Positions 44,751 through 55,583 of a stretch of 64,000 bases of DNA are shown here, one piece after another (within the stretch, counting starts at the first letter, position 1; each line of letters opens with the position of its first letter). The notes beneath the pieces are model-generated. The model made no database searches. It saw only the letters and a list, made by a program, of their open reading frames with translations, and was not told the DNA's origin. Origin of the DNA: Linanthus parryae. Lineage: Eukaryota > Streptophyta > Magnoliopsida > Ericales > Polemoniaceae. The stretch is taken from the NCBI GenBank assembly GCA_023055425.1, contig JALGPY010000004.1:19677718-19741717 (forward strand), given 5' to 3'. Position numbers and translations under genes: made by a program.

Positions 44751-45887
44751 ATTTCCATTCTGACCTCCTGCTCAATTGTTGTTGTTATTCCCATATCCAG
44801 CATTATTGTTCCCAGTCCTGGGTTGGCCTCCATTCTGCCCTGCATTGCCCCCATTGTAGTTCTGCTGCCTGCCGAAACCATTGCCTCCTTTGTTTTGGTT
44901 GTTACGATTCCCATTCTGCTGATTCCCAAACTGCTGGTTGCGTCCAAAGTAGTTCCCGTTTTATTAACGGTTGCCCTGGTATTTTTTCTGTTGTGGCCTT
45001 CCAAAATTTCCGCCTTGGGTTGCTTGCTGGTTCTTAGAACGACATTCGTAAGCCCGATGACCCCTTTTTCTGTAAATTTTGCTAGTGACTATGTTTCCTT
45101 CACATTCTTCGCCTGGGTGATTCCGTGGACACTTCTTGCAATAATAACGGCGGACTTGCTGAGCTCCAGCATTCTGTTGATTTCCAAGATGCTGCCCTTG
45201 GTTGCCTCCTCCATTGTTAGGCTTGAACCTCTGATTGGCCTTCGAAAAATTGTTGTTGCTCCCGCCTGCCTCCTCGAGCTTGCGTTTCTTACGTTTTTCA
45301 TCCTGGGAGACACGGACTTGCCAGATGTTAGTAGCTCTGTCCTAGGCTTGGTGGAGAGTGGAATAAGTTCGGCTCAGAAGAGACTCTTGTAGCCTTTCAT
45401 GAAGTCCTTCGATAAATCGAGAAATCTTGGAGTCTTCATCACGCACCATGTTTCCAACAAATCGCGTCGATTCCGTAAATTTCCGGGAATACTCAGTGAC
45501 AGAGTCATTTCCCTGCTGCAGGTTCTGGAATTCCATTTCCTTGCTCCTCTTCACATGATGAGGGTAGAAACGCGATCGAAGAGCAGCTTGAAGAGCTTCC
45601 TAGTTGAAATTGGGTTTGGCCAACAGAGTCTCTCGGGCATTCCTCCACCAGAGGTTCACTTCACTCTTCAGGTAAAAGGCCGCACAATTCACCTTGCGTT
45701 CCTCAGGGCATTATACCACCTCAAGGATCTTACCCATTTCCATGATCCAATCCTCCAATTCAACAAGATCCTCTTTTCCTGCGAATTCCATGGGTTTCAT
45801 TTCTGCCACCTTTTTGGCCCAACTAGTCCCTGCTTGACCTCCGTTGTTCATCATCTGGGACATTTGTGTGAAGAACTACTGCTCCAT
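44751..45887 (-). pseudogene. gag: Gag of element C
   Basis: The likely start is ATG 45887. The Gag core shows 'AAFYLKSEVNLWWRNARETL' (near 45660) and 'EYSRKFTESTRFVGNMVRDE' (near 45480). A Cys/His box 'CKKCPRNHPGEEC' (near 45120) is followed by a second, damaged knuckle with two Cys lost ('YRKRGHRAYEC'). An Asn/Gly/Gln-rich tail leads to protease. At least six in-frame stops are present, several where Trp or Gln is expected, consistent with C-to-T change. Confidence 0.82.
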
Positions 45888-46308
45888 GCTGACGTTTCGG
45901 CCATTTGTCTTGGTCAAACTAACCTAAAGCGATATGTTAGTGGTCTATCAGTCTCACCCTATGGTATCCTCGGTTATGGTCACAGATGTTTCAATATTTT
46001 TTTCATAATTATGTACCACAGTCATTATGTAAAATAACAGATAAACATGTATCACATAGCAATTATCACAATAAAGCACATGGAAGTAAAGATTATTCAC
46101 AACCAATAACATGTATTTCAAACCAATCTGATTCATATAAGTCTATAGACACGCATCACTCCTTGAGTTAGGTTGCGGCTGGGCGGGAGAATACCAAGAC
46201 CTATACTTAAGCTAGCCATACCCCCGAACGGCTTACTAGTTTTAATTATGTTACCCTATTCCATTTGAAGTTGCCCTACAGGTTTAATTCCCTTTTACTG
46301 GACTGCCA
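45888..46308 (-). other. Element C leader between PBS and gag
   Basis: About 420 bp without an ORF of note. It is AT-rich in 45985-46130. Confidence 0.7.
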
Positions 46309-46320
46309 GCTGTGATACCA
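46309..46320 (-). other. PBS of element C
   Basis: The minus strand has TGGTATCACAGC two bases after the 5' LTR. It differs by one base from the initiator-Met complement TGGTATCAGAGC. Confidence 0.85.
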
Positions 46321-46322
46321 CC

Positions 46323-49179
46323 TGCAACGACCCCCTTATCAGGCTCGGACGAGCCGGGGAGGCCGCAACTAAAAGTAACGGCGGAAAATCGAAAGCACCA
46401 CATCCCAACATATATATTACATACTATAAAACATCACAGTACTTCTAAGGTCTTCATACGATGCTATTATACATTATTATTATATTATTCAAACTATCTT
46501 ACAACACGCGACATGACTTCCTCAGTGAGTCTCGTACCTAGCCATACCATACCCTTCTTCCTCTAATCCTGCGGTGGGAAAGAAAACGGAATCGCAGTTT
46601 CTAAAGTCAGCTAGGAAATGCTGAGTAAATAAATACCCTAGCTCGTAAACAGATGATGAGGCATGATTTATTCTCAAAACAGTAGTAAGAGGAAATAAAT
46701 CTTTAAAAAGAGTAAAAAAACACAAATCCAGTCAAGCTTCTCAACCTTTTAAATTCTTCCTTCTTGCTTATAACGGGGAATAATATCCCAATCTTGCCTT
46801 CTTTCTCTTAAAAAATGTCCTTGTCCTGAGAGAAATTATATTTTAACTTTGTTGATACGGGGAAGATCTACTATCACTATGCATCCAAGACCTTAAGTGC
46901 CGGCACCCCTCTAAGACTACTCGTGACCAGAGAGGTGAGTACATGGAGCGACCCGACAGGTTGCGACCGTGTTAAAATAAACGGGTCGGGTGGACGTAGC
47001 CAGCCACTACCAATCTGATAGAAAAGCGAATATAACGATCCCCGCACAACTCTTTCCACTTTACGTTATTAGTGGATTAACATTATTCATGTGACAATTC
47101 AAAGTAAAGCAACTTCTTTAACATGCAAATAACTCACAAATAACATGTAACTCAAAAATATATTTCGAGACAAGTATTAAAATCATGATGTGACACGAAC
47201 AGGAGCTAAGCACGCTAGGCTAGGAATATTTACTTACCTCGATTCCAATAACGTCAGAACGTCCTACTTGTAGTCGTTGCTCACGAATCCGTTACCTACA
47301 AATCTGAGCTTCTTCTTCGTCACAATTCTGTGTATAGCTCTACGAGTCTTATTAATAACCCTAGTTAACAATTATCAATTTACCCCCCACTCGCGTGTTA
47401 ATTGCGTTACATTTCTTTATTTAGTTATATTTCCTTATTAGCAAAATTGTTAAACAACGATTGTTTATTTGAAGAGTTATTAAATTTTATTTATAGGAGT
47501 TATTTTTATAAAATACTAGAAAAAGAAGTGGTACTTTATATTTTTATCTTAAATAAATATTAGAATTAACAACTAAACGATATCGGATTTTTAAGAAAAT
47601 CACTTCTAAATACTTGCAATGATGCAACGATATTTATAAGCTCGAAAAAGTCGTTTAGTGCAAGTATTTAAATAACCGAACTGAAAGTTAAACAATTAAA
47701 CACAACGTTTGTTTAGTTTTTAATAAAATATTACTAGTTTAATTTTTAACGAACGACTCGTATAGTATTTGAACGCCCGAATCACTTTTTCGTAACCGGG
47801 AAGAAAACTATTATTTTTAGGAAACATTTTTAACCCGAAAATAACATTTTTATTTTTACGTATATATATAACGTTTATATAAACTACACTTAAATCCCCA
47901 TGACTTATGTCAAACGGCACCAGGAACCCCCACCTACTCACATGGCAGTTTCATTAACATGAGATAACTACCCACCAAGTTCTCACAAATACAACCAGCT
48001 ACCCCCTTTATATGATTATCGTACTATAATCAATTTAGGGAAAAGACACTTTCACCCCCCTTTAACATGAATATCAAATTCATCAAGCTAAACATGGATT
48101 TGAGCATTCAAGATACAATTTTGCTTGTTTAAATGAAATCACGACGAGATTTAGAGCATACCTAGGCCAAGAATGGCTGGAATCGGTCAAGAAACAAAGC
48201 GGATTGAATTCCCCGACAGTGGGTCACGACGGTGCTCTTCGTCACCGACGATGGAGGACCTCCTAGATTCGGGTAGGACCTGGTCTCGTCTCCTATGAGC
48301 TCTAGGAGTCGCTTGGTGGCGATTTGGAGAGGTAGGTGGTGATATTGAAGGTTACCCAAAATCTCGCCGGTTTTAATGTCCAACGGCGGCGACGGTGCTC
48401 TGTTTTGGTGGCTGTTGTTGCTGCTTTTGTCTCTTTTTTGGGACAGAGAGAAGGATGAGACAGAGTAAAGGGGTGGGGAAGGAAAGAGAGTAAGAGAGTG
48501 CAGTGGGTTCGCTCTCGTCTCTTGCCTTCGGAGCTTCGGCGGCGGTGGTGGCGGCGGCTTGCCGCTGCTGCTTCTGTGGCTCTGTTTCTGAACAGAGCAG
48601 AAAGAGTGAGACAGAGAGAGAAGGCTGGAGAAGAAGGTGATGGAGGAGGGGGACTGTTCTTGGCGGTGTTGATGGTGGCGATGCTCTTGGTGGTGGCGTC
48701 GGCTTGGTCGCGGGACGAAGAAGGAGAAGATGAAGATGAAGAGGAGGATGAGAGGGTTATGATGAGGAGGTGAATGATTGATGTTGGTGAATCATTTTAT
48801 AGGGAGACAAAAGGAAAGTGATGATGGTGACTTTGGCGGTGAAAATTATCTCCGAAGGAGATGAGTTTGAGAGGTTGACAAACAAACAAATTATATTGTG
48901 TGGTTGGCCTACCAAAAAGTTGGGTAATTGGGTGTGTCTCGCACACTAATTTCGCGGTGGTCGTACACGCGTTAACAACGCTAAAAATAAATAAACTCTC
49001 GCATATTTATCCCCGAATACAAACTTAATATTTTTCTAAAATTTTCCGATAATTTCTTGTCTATAAAATACTAAAATTTTGACAAACTTTATTTATTTAT
49101 TTATATTTTTTCAAAATTAAATTCTTTATTTGGCTTTTAAATTACTATTTCGCCCTTGTAAATTATACGGGGTATTACA
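46323..49179 (-). repeat. Element C 5' LTR (intact copy)
   Basis: 2857 bp, uninterrupted, and therefore the reference for locating the solo LTR and element D in the other copy. It has TG...CA ends and is followed by TTTCA. The GC-rich simple-sequence part at 48160-48780 yields the frames 48162-48383 and 48498-48773, which I do not regard as genes. Confidence 0.92.
48795..48804 (-). promoter_or_regulatory. Probable TATA box of the C 5' LTR
   Basis: The minus strand reads CCCTATAAAATGATTC just upstream of a C/T-rich leader. This is the sequence that element D hit in the other LTR. Confidence 0.6.
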
Positions 49180-49184
49180 TTTCA

Positions 49185-50129
49185 CATCTCACCAAATCAA
49201 CCACATCTAAGCTTCTCTCAACTGCCCTTTTCTCAAACTTTCAAAATTTATTCAATTTTTATGGATTTTCTCATTTTTCTCATTTTTTTTTTGTATTTTC
49301 TGTAACATCCTAACTCTATATGCAAGGCTAGAAACGAAAAAAAAATAACTCTACAAAAAAAAACTTCTTGGTGGGGTAGACTCAATTATGTAAAAGTGCA
49401 AACAGTATATAAGCTACTCTACACCATACGACAATATAGGTAAAAACGTAACACAAACCACTGTCTCTACACACAGTACCATCTAAACACATGTAACTGG
49501 CTATGCAAGACAAATATCAGCTAGGAGACAGTTAAACCACCCCACATTAAATGCTTTGTTGTCCTCAACGAATTCACATGCAAGAGAACTCAGCAATCAA
49601 TGTGTAGGACCAGTAGATGAGATGGAGCTGACATATACAAAAGAAACACATAATTTTAGCTAAAGGAAGAAATACTCACAACCGCCTCAAGGGCGGGGAC
49701 GAAATCCACTCCAAGCAATCCCCAAGCACTAGTGGTGCCACCGTGCTCCTATATAGTCAGTGTGTTCTCGCACACCGGGGTCGAATGCCTCCTCTGCTAA
49801 AATTCATGTCTGAAGAATCACCAACTCGCTAATGCAAGCCCCTGTGAAGGTCATGTGTGCCATGGCATGCCGGGATAGATTCTACCATAACCTGCACATA
49901 CATGTTACTTAGAAAACATCATTATTCCCCCTCTCTCTCCATCATCTCTCCACATAAATATATTTAAAACACAACACAAATGTATTAAAAACACACTCCC
50001 TAAATTAACGCAATAAATAGGTTGGGTTGCCTCCCAACAAGCGTCATGTAATTTATGGTCGACGACCCGACCTAGTTACCTCAAAAGATGTTAGTGAGGT
50101 TTTTATCTATACTTTTTCTTCTTCCACCA
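49185..50129 (-). mobile_element. Element B internal region, middle part (non-coding)
   Basis: About 950 bp between the ORF of B and the C insertion. It contains the conserved 'gttgaggacaacaaagcattta' block (minus strand, near 49565) shared with elements A and F, plus A/T homopolymer runs (49285, 49340). No gene seen. Confidence 0.7.
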
Positions 50130-51164
50130 TCACTTCTCTCTTTGTCTCTTATCAATTAAGCTTGCATAAGGAAATGGAAAGAAGAAAGAAAAGTTGTTAC
50201 CCGCCACATGCCTCACTCTACATATCCTCTTCTTCTTCTTCTTCTTCTTCTTCTTCTTCTTCTTCTTCTTCTTCTTCTTCTTCTTCTTCTTCTTCTTCTT
50301 CTTCTTCTTCTTCTTCAAAAATCCAGTCTTCGAGGATTGTCCCTTTGAATCTATTATCTCAAGTGGAACGGCTACAACCATGCGTTCTTTCTTTCCTATT
50401 TCCTTTCTTCGTTCTTGTCTTGGAATCACGGGTGGTAAATCATGGATTGCATAAAACTGGGGTCTTTGGTTTTCCTCATGTGATTCACCCAATTTTATGA
50501 TCTCCAAGAGATATGGAGCCTGAGGAATTTCTTGATACATGTCCATGTGAACATCTCCGTGCAGTTTTTCCTTAAATTCATGGCGGGCTTCCTCAAAGCA
50601 AATAACTTCAGTGATTGGGGAGAACCGACTTTCAATGAACTTATGAGCTTCATTTTCATTAAAACCTTCTTCAATGTCCTTAGGCCATAAGCTCACGATG
50701 TCAACACTCTCCCATTCATGCCATGATTCAGGAATTATGTGAGGCACAGGTGGTATAGACTTCACAACGTCATCCCAATCTGAGTCCAAATCTGAGTCTG
50801 AAGCGGCCCAAGGATCTACTACTTGACGAGACACAATATTATAGACCTCTAGGGGTTCTTCGCTATCCTCTTTTCACTCCCCAACTAAGTCAGGAATGAT
50901 GCTGATGGGCCCATTGTCAGTATATGCATATGTCACTTCACGAGAAATTCCTTCCAATTGTTGGAGAGCTTCATCATTCTTATTCACCCCTTCCTCGATT
51001 CTGTCCAATTTAGCTAACATGAGCTCCAACATTGATTTAATCTTCTCATCTTCTTGACCGCACGGAGGAGGAATGTACATATCTCCATTGGGATAGTATG
51101 GTGAATATCCCAAAAACGGCCCATAAAATTGCTGCCCCCACATGATACCAAGATTCCTGCACAA
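50130..51164 (-). pseudogene. ORF of unknown function in element B, with poly-Lys tract
   Basis: The ORF starts at 51164 ('MCRNLGIMWGQQFYGP', then 'EDEKIKSMLELMLAKLDRIE', probably coiled coil). A TGA at 50874-50876 breaks it, and the same frame continues through 'DPWAASDSDLDSDWDDV', 'HEWESVDIVSLWPKDIEEGF' and 'EVICFEEARHEFKEKL'. It then enters a run of about 29 Lys made by a GAA microsatellite. Total is about 345 codons. I recognise no retroviral domain. By position, first and just after the PBS, it may be a divergent Gag-like or packaging protein, but that is inference. The poly-Lys part is probably microsatellite growth, not selected sequence. Confidence 0.55.
50228..50316. repeat. (TTC)29 microsatellite
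   Basis: About 29 uninterrupted TTC units (GAA on the coding strand of B). It is the longest perfect microsatellite in the window and a likely length polymorphism or assembly weak point. Confidence 0.95.
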
Positions 51165-51261
51165 TCATACGCTAGGAAGAAGGTGAGATCAACAAATAAA
51201 AAACAAAAGAAAGAAATAAAATTCCCTAAAGTTAATAATTCTAACAAATTTAGCCGAAGTA

Positions 51262-51277
51262 CCCGGCAACGGCGCCA
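51262..51277 (-). other. PBS of element B (tRNA-Asp type)
   Basis: The minus strand TGGCGCCGTTGCCGGG lies six bases after the 5' LTR end. It is the primer complement typical of Athila/Tat-side Ty3 elements. Confidence 0.88.
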
Positions 51278-51283
51278 AAAACT

Positions 51284-52687
51284 TGACACGTTCCAACTGC
51301 AAGTGCACAGCCGTCGTGTGTAGTAATAATTTCGGTAAATCCGGGTTCGTCGAACCCAAAGGACTTCTTGTGAACGAATTATTATGATTAAATTTAATGT
51401 GGGTAAGTAATTGAGTTTTTTTGACTAATCTAAGAAAGTAAATAACAAGCTAATTATTAAAATTGAGATTAATACGAGGGATAGGTATCAGGATATCTCT
51501 TCGGGTTCACTAGGGATCTCACACCACTTGTGATTTACGTTCAAGTAACACGAATGTGTTTTACTTAGCCAAACGAGCTAATAATTTGAATATTCCTCAA
51601 CCAAAGTCTATATTTAAAATCTTGTACCTGATTCCTCTAGCCTACTCAAGTTCAAATAAGCATTATGTTCTTGTGATCTACTCTTAGTTCTAGCTAACTA
51701 GCAAGATTCCTCAACCCAAGATACACCTAGTGCTTGATTCAAGTTCGGACAACAAGTGCTGATTCCTCTAACATTCACTACCTAGATCAATCCTATTGCT
51801 ACGTCTAACAATACGAAAGATAGATTAAGCACATAAACCAAGCATATCTGAGTAGAAAACATTCAATGAAGCTAAAAGCATGAAACAAGATCCATAAATC
51901 ACCAAACGTGGTATTCAAACCCTAAATACATACGAGATATCTCGAATAAAGAGTTTAGCTACAATTACACATGATAAAAGTACAAAGTTTCAATGATCAT
52001 AAAAAAAGCTAGAGAGGAGAAGATAATAGAAATCAAACGATAGTCTCCAAGCTCCCAAGAACGCTCCTTTGCTCTCCAATATCGTATAATAGATAATATC
52101 CAGTTCCCTAGGTCGTTGGTTTTAAACAAAACACCATCCTTTTCTTTTTAGTTTTGCGAAATAACACTTTTACCCCCTTCTACTCACGTTAGATCCACTT
52201 TGTGATCTTGTGATCACAATTGGTGATCATAGGATCACCTTTTGTAGTTATAGAATCACGTTGATCCTCTATGTGGTCTTGCATTTGATCTTGTGATCAC
52301 AATTTGTGATTCTCTACTTCCAGTGAGTTGCTTCTTTTCACTCCTTTTGAAATTTTGACTAAGTCTTTTTCTCCTCTTAGCTTTTCCTCTTCTTCTTCTA
52401 TTCTGTCATGCATTCCTTGAGTTTATTTCTTTCCGAAGTTCTCTTACTCTCCAAAATCCGTACTCCAAGATTCTGGTTCCTATAATCCACAACGCGAACA
52501 AATAATAGAAGATCAAATGCTACAAATAAAGCATAAAACATGGCGAAAACGCCCACCATGAAGTCCATATACTCAAGTATGCTCAAGACATATAAGAATT
52601 GATAAATTTATCATGTAAATCTCTCTAAACACACGCAAAACGGTGGTGAATCCTATAAGGAATATAACTCCTAATGTGGAGTTATCA
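51284..52687 (-). repeat. Element B 5' LTR
   Basis: 1404 bp. On the minus strand it starts TGATAACTCC at 52687 and ends CGTGTCA at 51284. It pairs with 356-1767. It is flanked on the right by CTACA (52688-52692) and on the left by the PBS. Confidence 0.9.
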
Positions 52688-52692
52688 CTACA

Positions 52693-53890
52693 CACAACAA
52701 AATTTGAGTCTTGTTGAACGTATGTAATCTTTTTCGTGCGAGACTTTTCATATAGAGGTAGAACGTATGAAAAATGAAGAAAAAATAAAAAAAAAAACTT
52801 TAAAACCATAAAAATTAAGAAAGTGAAAGTTTTAGAAAAGGGCAATTAAGGAAGTTGAAGCCGAATAGAGTTTGATGATTGAGTTTTCGCGAGTAGGATG
52901 CGTCGTAGTATGAATATCATATATCTAGCCTTCTGTGCAGGTTTCACGAAGGGATGTCCCGGGTTTTAGAGATATGTGGAAAGTTGACACGTTAGGGTAT
53001 ACCTATGTTTCCTCTAGTGTGCTAGGCAATTTGCGTCCCATAGCTGTCGAATATTCTGTTTTCCCGTGGAAACTTGTGGTCTCTTGAGAACTGAGGTAGG
53101 CCTTCGTGTTGAGTTGGCTTTTATGTGGTATGTTTCTCGGCCTAAGTGAAGTCGGGGAGAATACACCACTATCCTTTACGGTGGTCTCAAGAGTTAACCG
53201 AAAAAGCCCGCACTTTTTAATCTCTAATGCACAGTTGAAAAATAAAGGAGAATGAATAGAAAAAAAGAAGAGAAACAAATCAAAAGGGTGAAAAAACAAA
53301 TGTGTCACCATTCGCATGGAGCATTTGGATAAAAATCTATTATTAGATCTAAAAAGAAAATCAATGTAAAGCCTTACTTCACAGGAGTTGTGACGTCCTT
53401 AACATAGACAATTTGCATTCAAATGCGATCAAGGCTAAGAGGGTCTGAAAACCTTAAATGAATTAACGAAGAAAGACTATTGTGGTAAGTTACCAAACTG
53501 GACCCTCTGAAACATAGGACGTGCCCGCGTTGAGGCATACAGATGGTGGAGGAAAGGGGAAGCCTTAGTGAAATTTGCACAGAAACATTTTAATTCGACT
53601 TCTTGCTACCTGTGTTGGAACTTCAAAGAGGACTAGTGAGAGCAACATGATTTCGGTAAAGGATAGTGAGACCTATCTCGAAAAAAGAAAGAAATAAAAG
53701 TTAGAAAATGTGTGTTTTAAATACTTTTTGAGTTAAGATCAGGTCATAGAACTTGCATTTGTATCATATTGCTGCATTATCGTGTTATGAGTCGTGTAGA
53801 GTCGATTGTGTCTTGAGTCGGCTAGTAAGAAGGTGAATGGGGTAGACGAGAGTTCTCTCAGGACGCTAAAACGGTAAGTGCGAGGGTATT
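52693..53890 (+). mobile_element. Element A internal region, right of B
   Basis: No gene. The last 190 bases align with the reverse complement of B 1768-1960: 'cttgcatttgtatcat', 'ttgctgcatta', 'gtgttatg(a/g)gtc', then a PPT-like 'gtaagtgcgagggtatt'. This confirms A and B as one family in opposite orientations. Confidence 0.75.
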
Positions 53891-53927
53891 TGTAACTCCA
53901 TTATAATATGTATATATATATATACAC

Positions 53928-53976
<49 letters not shown>

Positions 53977-54046
53977 CATATATATATATATTATATATTA
54001 ATTATCTACCATTTCGCGTGATTCCTGATGTGTTTTGATGAGTAAG
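53891..54046 (+). repeat. Element A 3' LTR, truncated start
   Basis: It begins TGTAACTCCA (the family start TGATAACTCCA minus one base) right after the PPT. About 155 bp later it runs into the terminus of element F, and the rest of the LTR is not in view. Most of this piece is an AT microsatellite. Confidence 0.65.
53909..53999. repeat. (TA)n microsatellite with periodic CA
   Basis: About 90 bp of TA dinucleotides broken by 'ac' every 16-18 bases, giving a second-order period. Confidence 0.9.
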
Positions 54047-55567
54047 TGACTGAAGTGCGTGTATTATGCGTACTGGCGCAAGTATACGGTGAAGTAATAT
54101 AATGGAGTATTTGGGACAACGAGTTATCGAACCTAAGGGAAGGTGCTTACTATTCTAACTTAAACAATCAAATGTAATTCACTAAGTAACCAGTAAAAAG
54201 GATGGATAATTTAACGGTTGTCACCCTCACTCAAGTGACTAATGTTTAGGACTAACAACGTAAACGAAATAGCTGAAATGTATCAAGATGGAGAAAACTA
54301 GGCAATTCATAGATCACCTAAGGTAATTGATGGTTCCGGATTCATTGATCTAACATGATACTTCTAATTTTTAGCTAAGTTGGGTAATAGCATTGACAAT
54401 CACATCTCAGTCTCTTGTCGTTTTACACATCGTCTCATCCTATCCCTCTCAGGCTAAACTGGCTAGCGACGCGTTCTAGCTGGCTAACAGTAGTGCATGG
54501 AAACGGTGTCTTTTGGTCCATCACTACATGATCCTATCGCTATCTCCTACCGAATTTACCTCTTCTAGCCACTCCTACTCCACTCTCCTCACGGTCTTGT
54601 TGATTCAGGAATGCAACTGTAAACTCATCCCAACTAGGGTAGAGTTGTTCTCACATACACACTAGCTAAGTAACAAGTTCGGGTCATGAATCCTCCATTG
54701 ACAAGAATTAAGCACTGTATACAATTGATTAGCCAAAATAAATTATTATTTAAGCTATATTCATCATTGAGAATTAAAACTATAAACATTAATCCTACAT
54801 CTTAACTCAAAAATGTCAAAGAAAGAGTTCAACAAGATTAAAAAAAGAGTTCTTCATTCATAGTCAAATCCAAAGCGTCAAAGTTCATCTAAGTTCGGAC
54901 AAAATAATCAAACCATAAACCATGGGCTCTCCATAGATGCCTACGTATGAGTTTAGCTACTCTTAACTAAATAAGACATTGTATTCCATACAAGAAAAGA
55001 AGGAATAAAACACTGAAAACGATGTTATGACGTTTCTCTACAAGTCAACCCTTAGCTCTCCACCTTTTTCTTGGCTCTGTTCTGCCGTCCTTTGTTGCCT
55101 ACATCGAAGTAATGAAAACCAAATCTTGATATTCGCAAAATAACCCCAAAATTCTGCGCCAGCTGTAGACTGTTTCGTACGAAATGCTAGACCATTTCGT
55201 TCGAAATCATTTCGTGCAAAAGGCTTTCCTATTCGTGTGAAATGCTCTGCCATGTGGTTCTTGAGTCTTAAACTCTCGGTTCTCGAGCCTCTTTCATTGC
55301 GCTTCCTAGCTTCAGAAGCTTACGTCCCTGATCCATACTCTCCTTAAGCCTTATTTCCTGTCAACTACAACAAACACTATACCAAGCGATTAAATCCATC
55401 AATTAAGCATAAATAAAGCATATAAGATGTGACCGGATTGGAATTAAGCATATGTCACGACAAGTGATAACATGCATTCTTTCATCTAATAGGATCATAA
55501 ATCTCCCAAAAACCTCTCAAATAAACGGTAAATGCTAAAGAAATATAGCTCCTAAAAGGCGCTATCA
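54047..55567 (-). repeat. Element F 3' LTR
   Basis: About 1.5 kb. On the minus strand it starts TGATAGCGCC at 55567, preceded by a PPT. The other end is not exact: TG at 54047 or 54067 are both possible. Shared landmarks with the B LTR include 'tatcgaaccta(a)ggga' near 54127 and the 'gattcctcaacc'-type spacing. It belongs to a different subfamily from B. The short frame 55038-55253 has no recognisable motif. Confidence 0.75.
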
Positions 55568-55583
55568 AATTCCCCCACACTTA
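55568..55583 (-). other. PPT of element F
   Basis: The minus strand TAAGTGTGGGGGAATT abuts the LTR start and is almost identical to B's tract. Confidence 0.85.

Larger units (their letters stand above)
3559..49179 (-). mobile_element. Element C: Tekay/Del-like Ty3 chromovirus, nested in B
   Basis: LTRs start TGTAATACCCC and end GTTGCA on the minus strand. The flanking duplication is TTTCA (3554-3558 and 49180-49184). The minus-strand order is 5' LTR 46323-49179, PBS 46309-46320, gag, protease, reverse transcriptase, RNase H, integrase and chromodomain down to 41630, PPT 41192-41204, and 3' LTR 41191-3559. The 3' LTR is itself split by a solo LTR and by element D. A chromodomain after integrase, an initiator-methionine PBS and LTRs of about 2.9 kb fit the Tekay/Del lineage. 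All coding regions are decayed. Confidence 0.9.
356..52687 (-). mobile_element. Element B: complete non-autonomous Ty3-type LTR element split by nested insertions
   Basis: On the minus strand the element runs from its 5' LTR (51284-52687) through the internal region (51283-49185, then 3553-1768) to its 3' LTR (356-1767). The outer flanks carry the same 5-bp duplication, CTACA, at 351-355 and 52688-52692, which shows both ends come from one insertion. The tRNA-Asp-like PBS and the PPT sit exactly where expected. With nested DNA removed it is about 6.7 kb. It has one ORF of unknown function and no recognisable polymerase, so it needs an autonomous partner. PBS type and LTR style suggest the Athila/Tat side of Ty3; that lineage call is inference. 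Confidence 0.88.
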
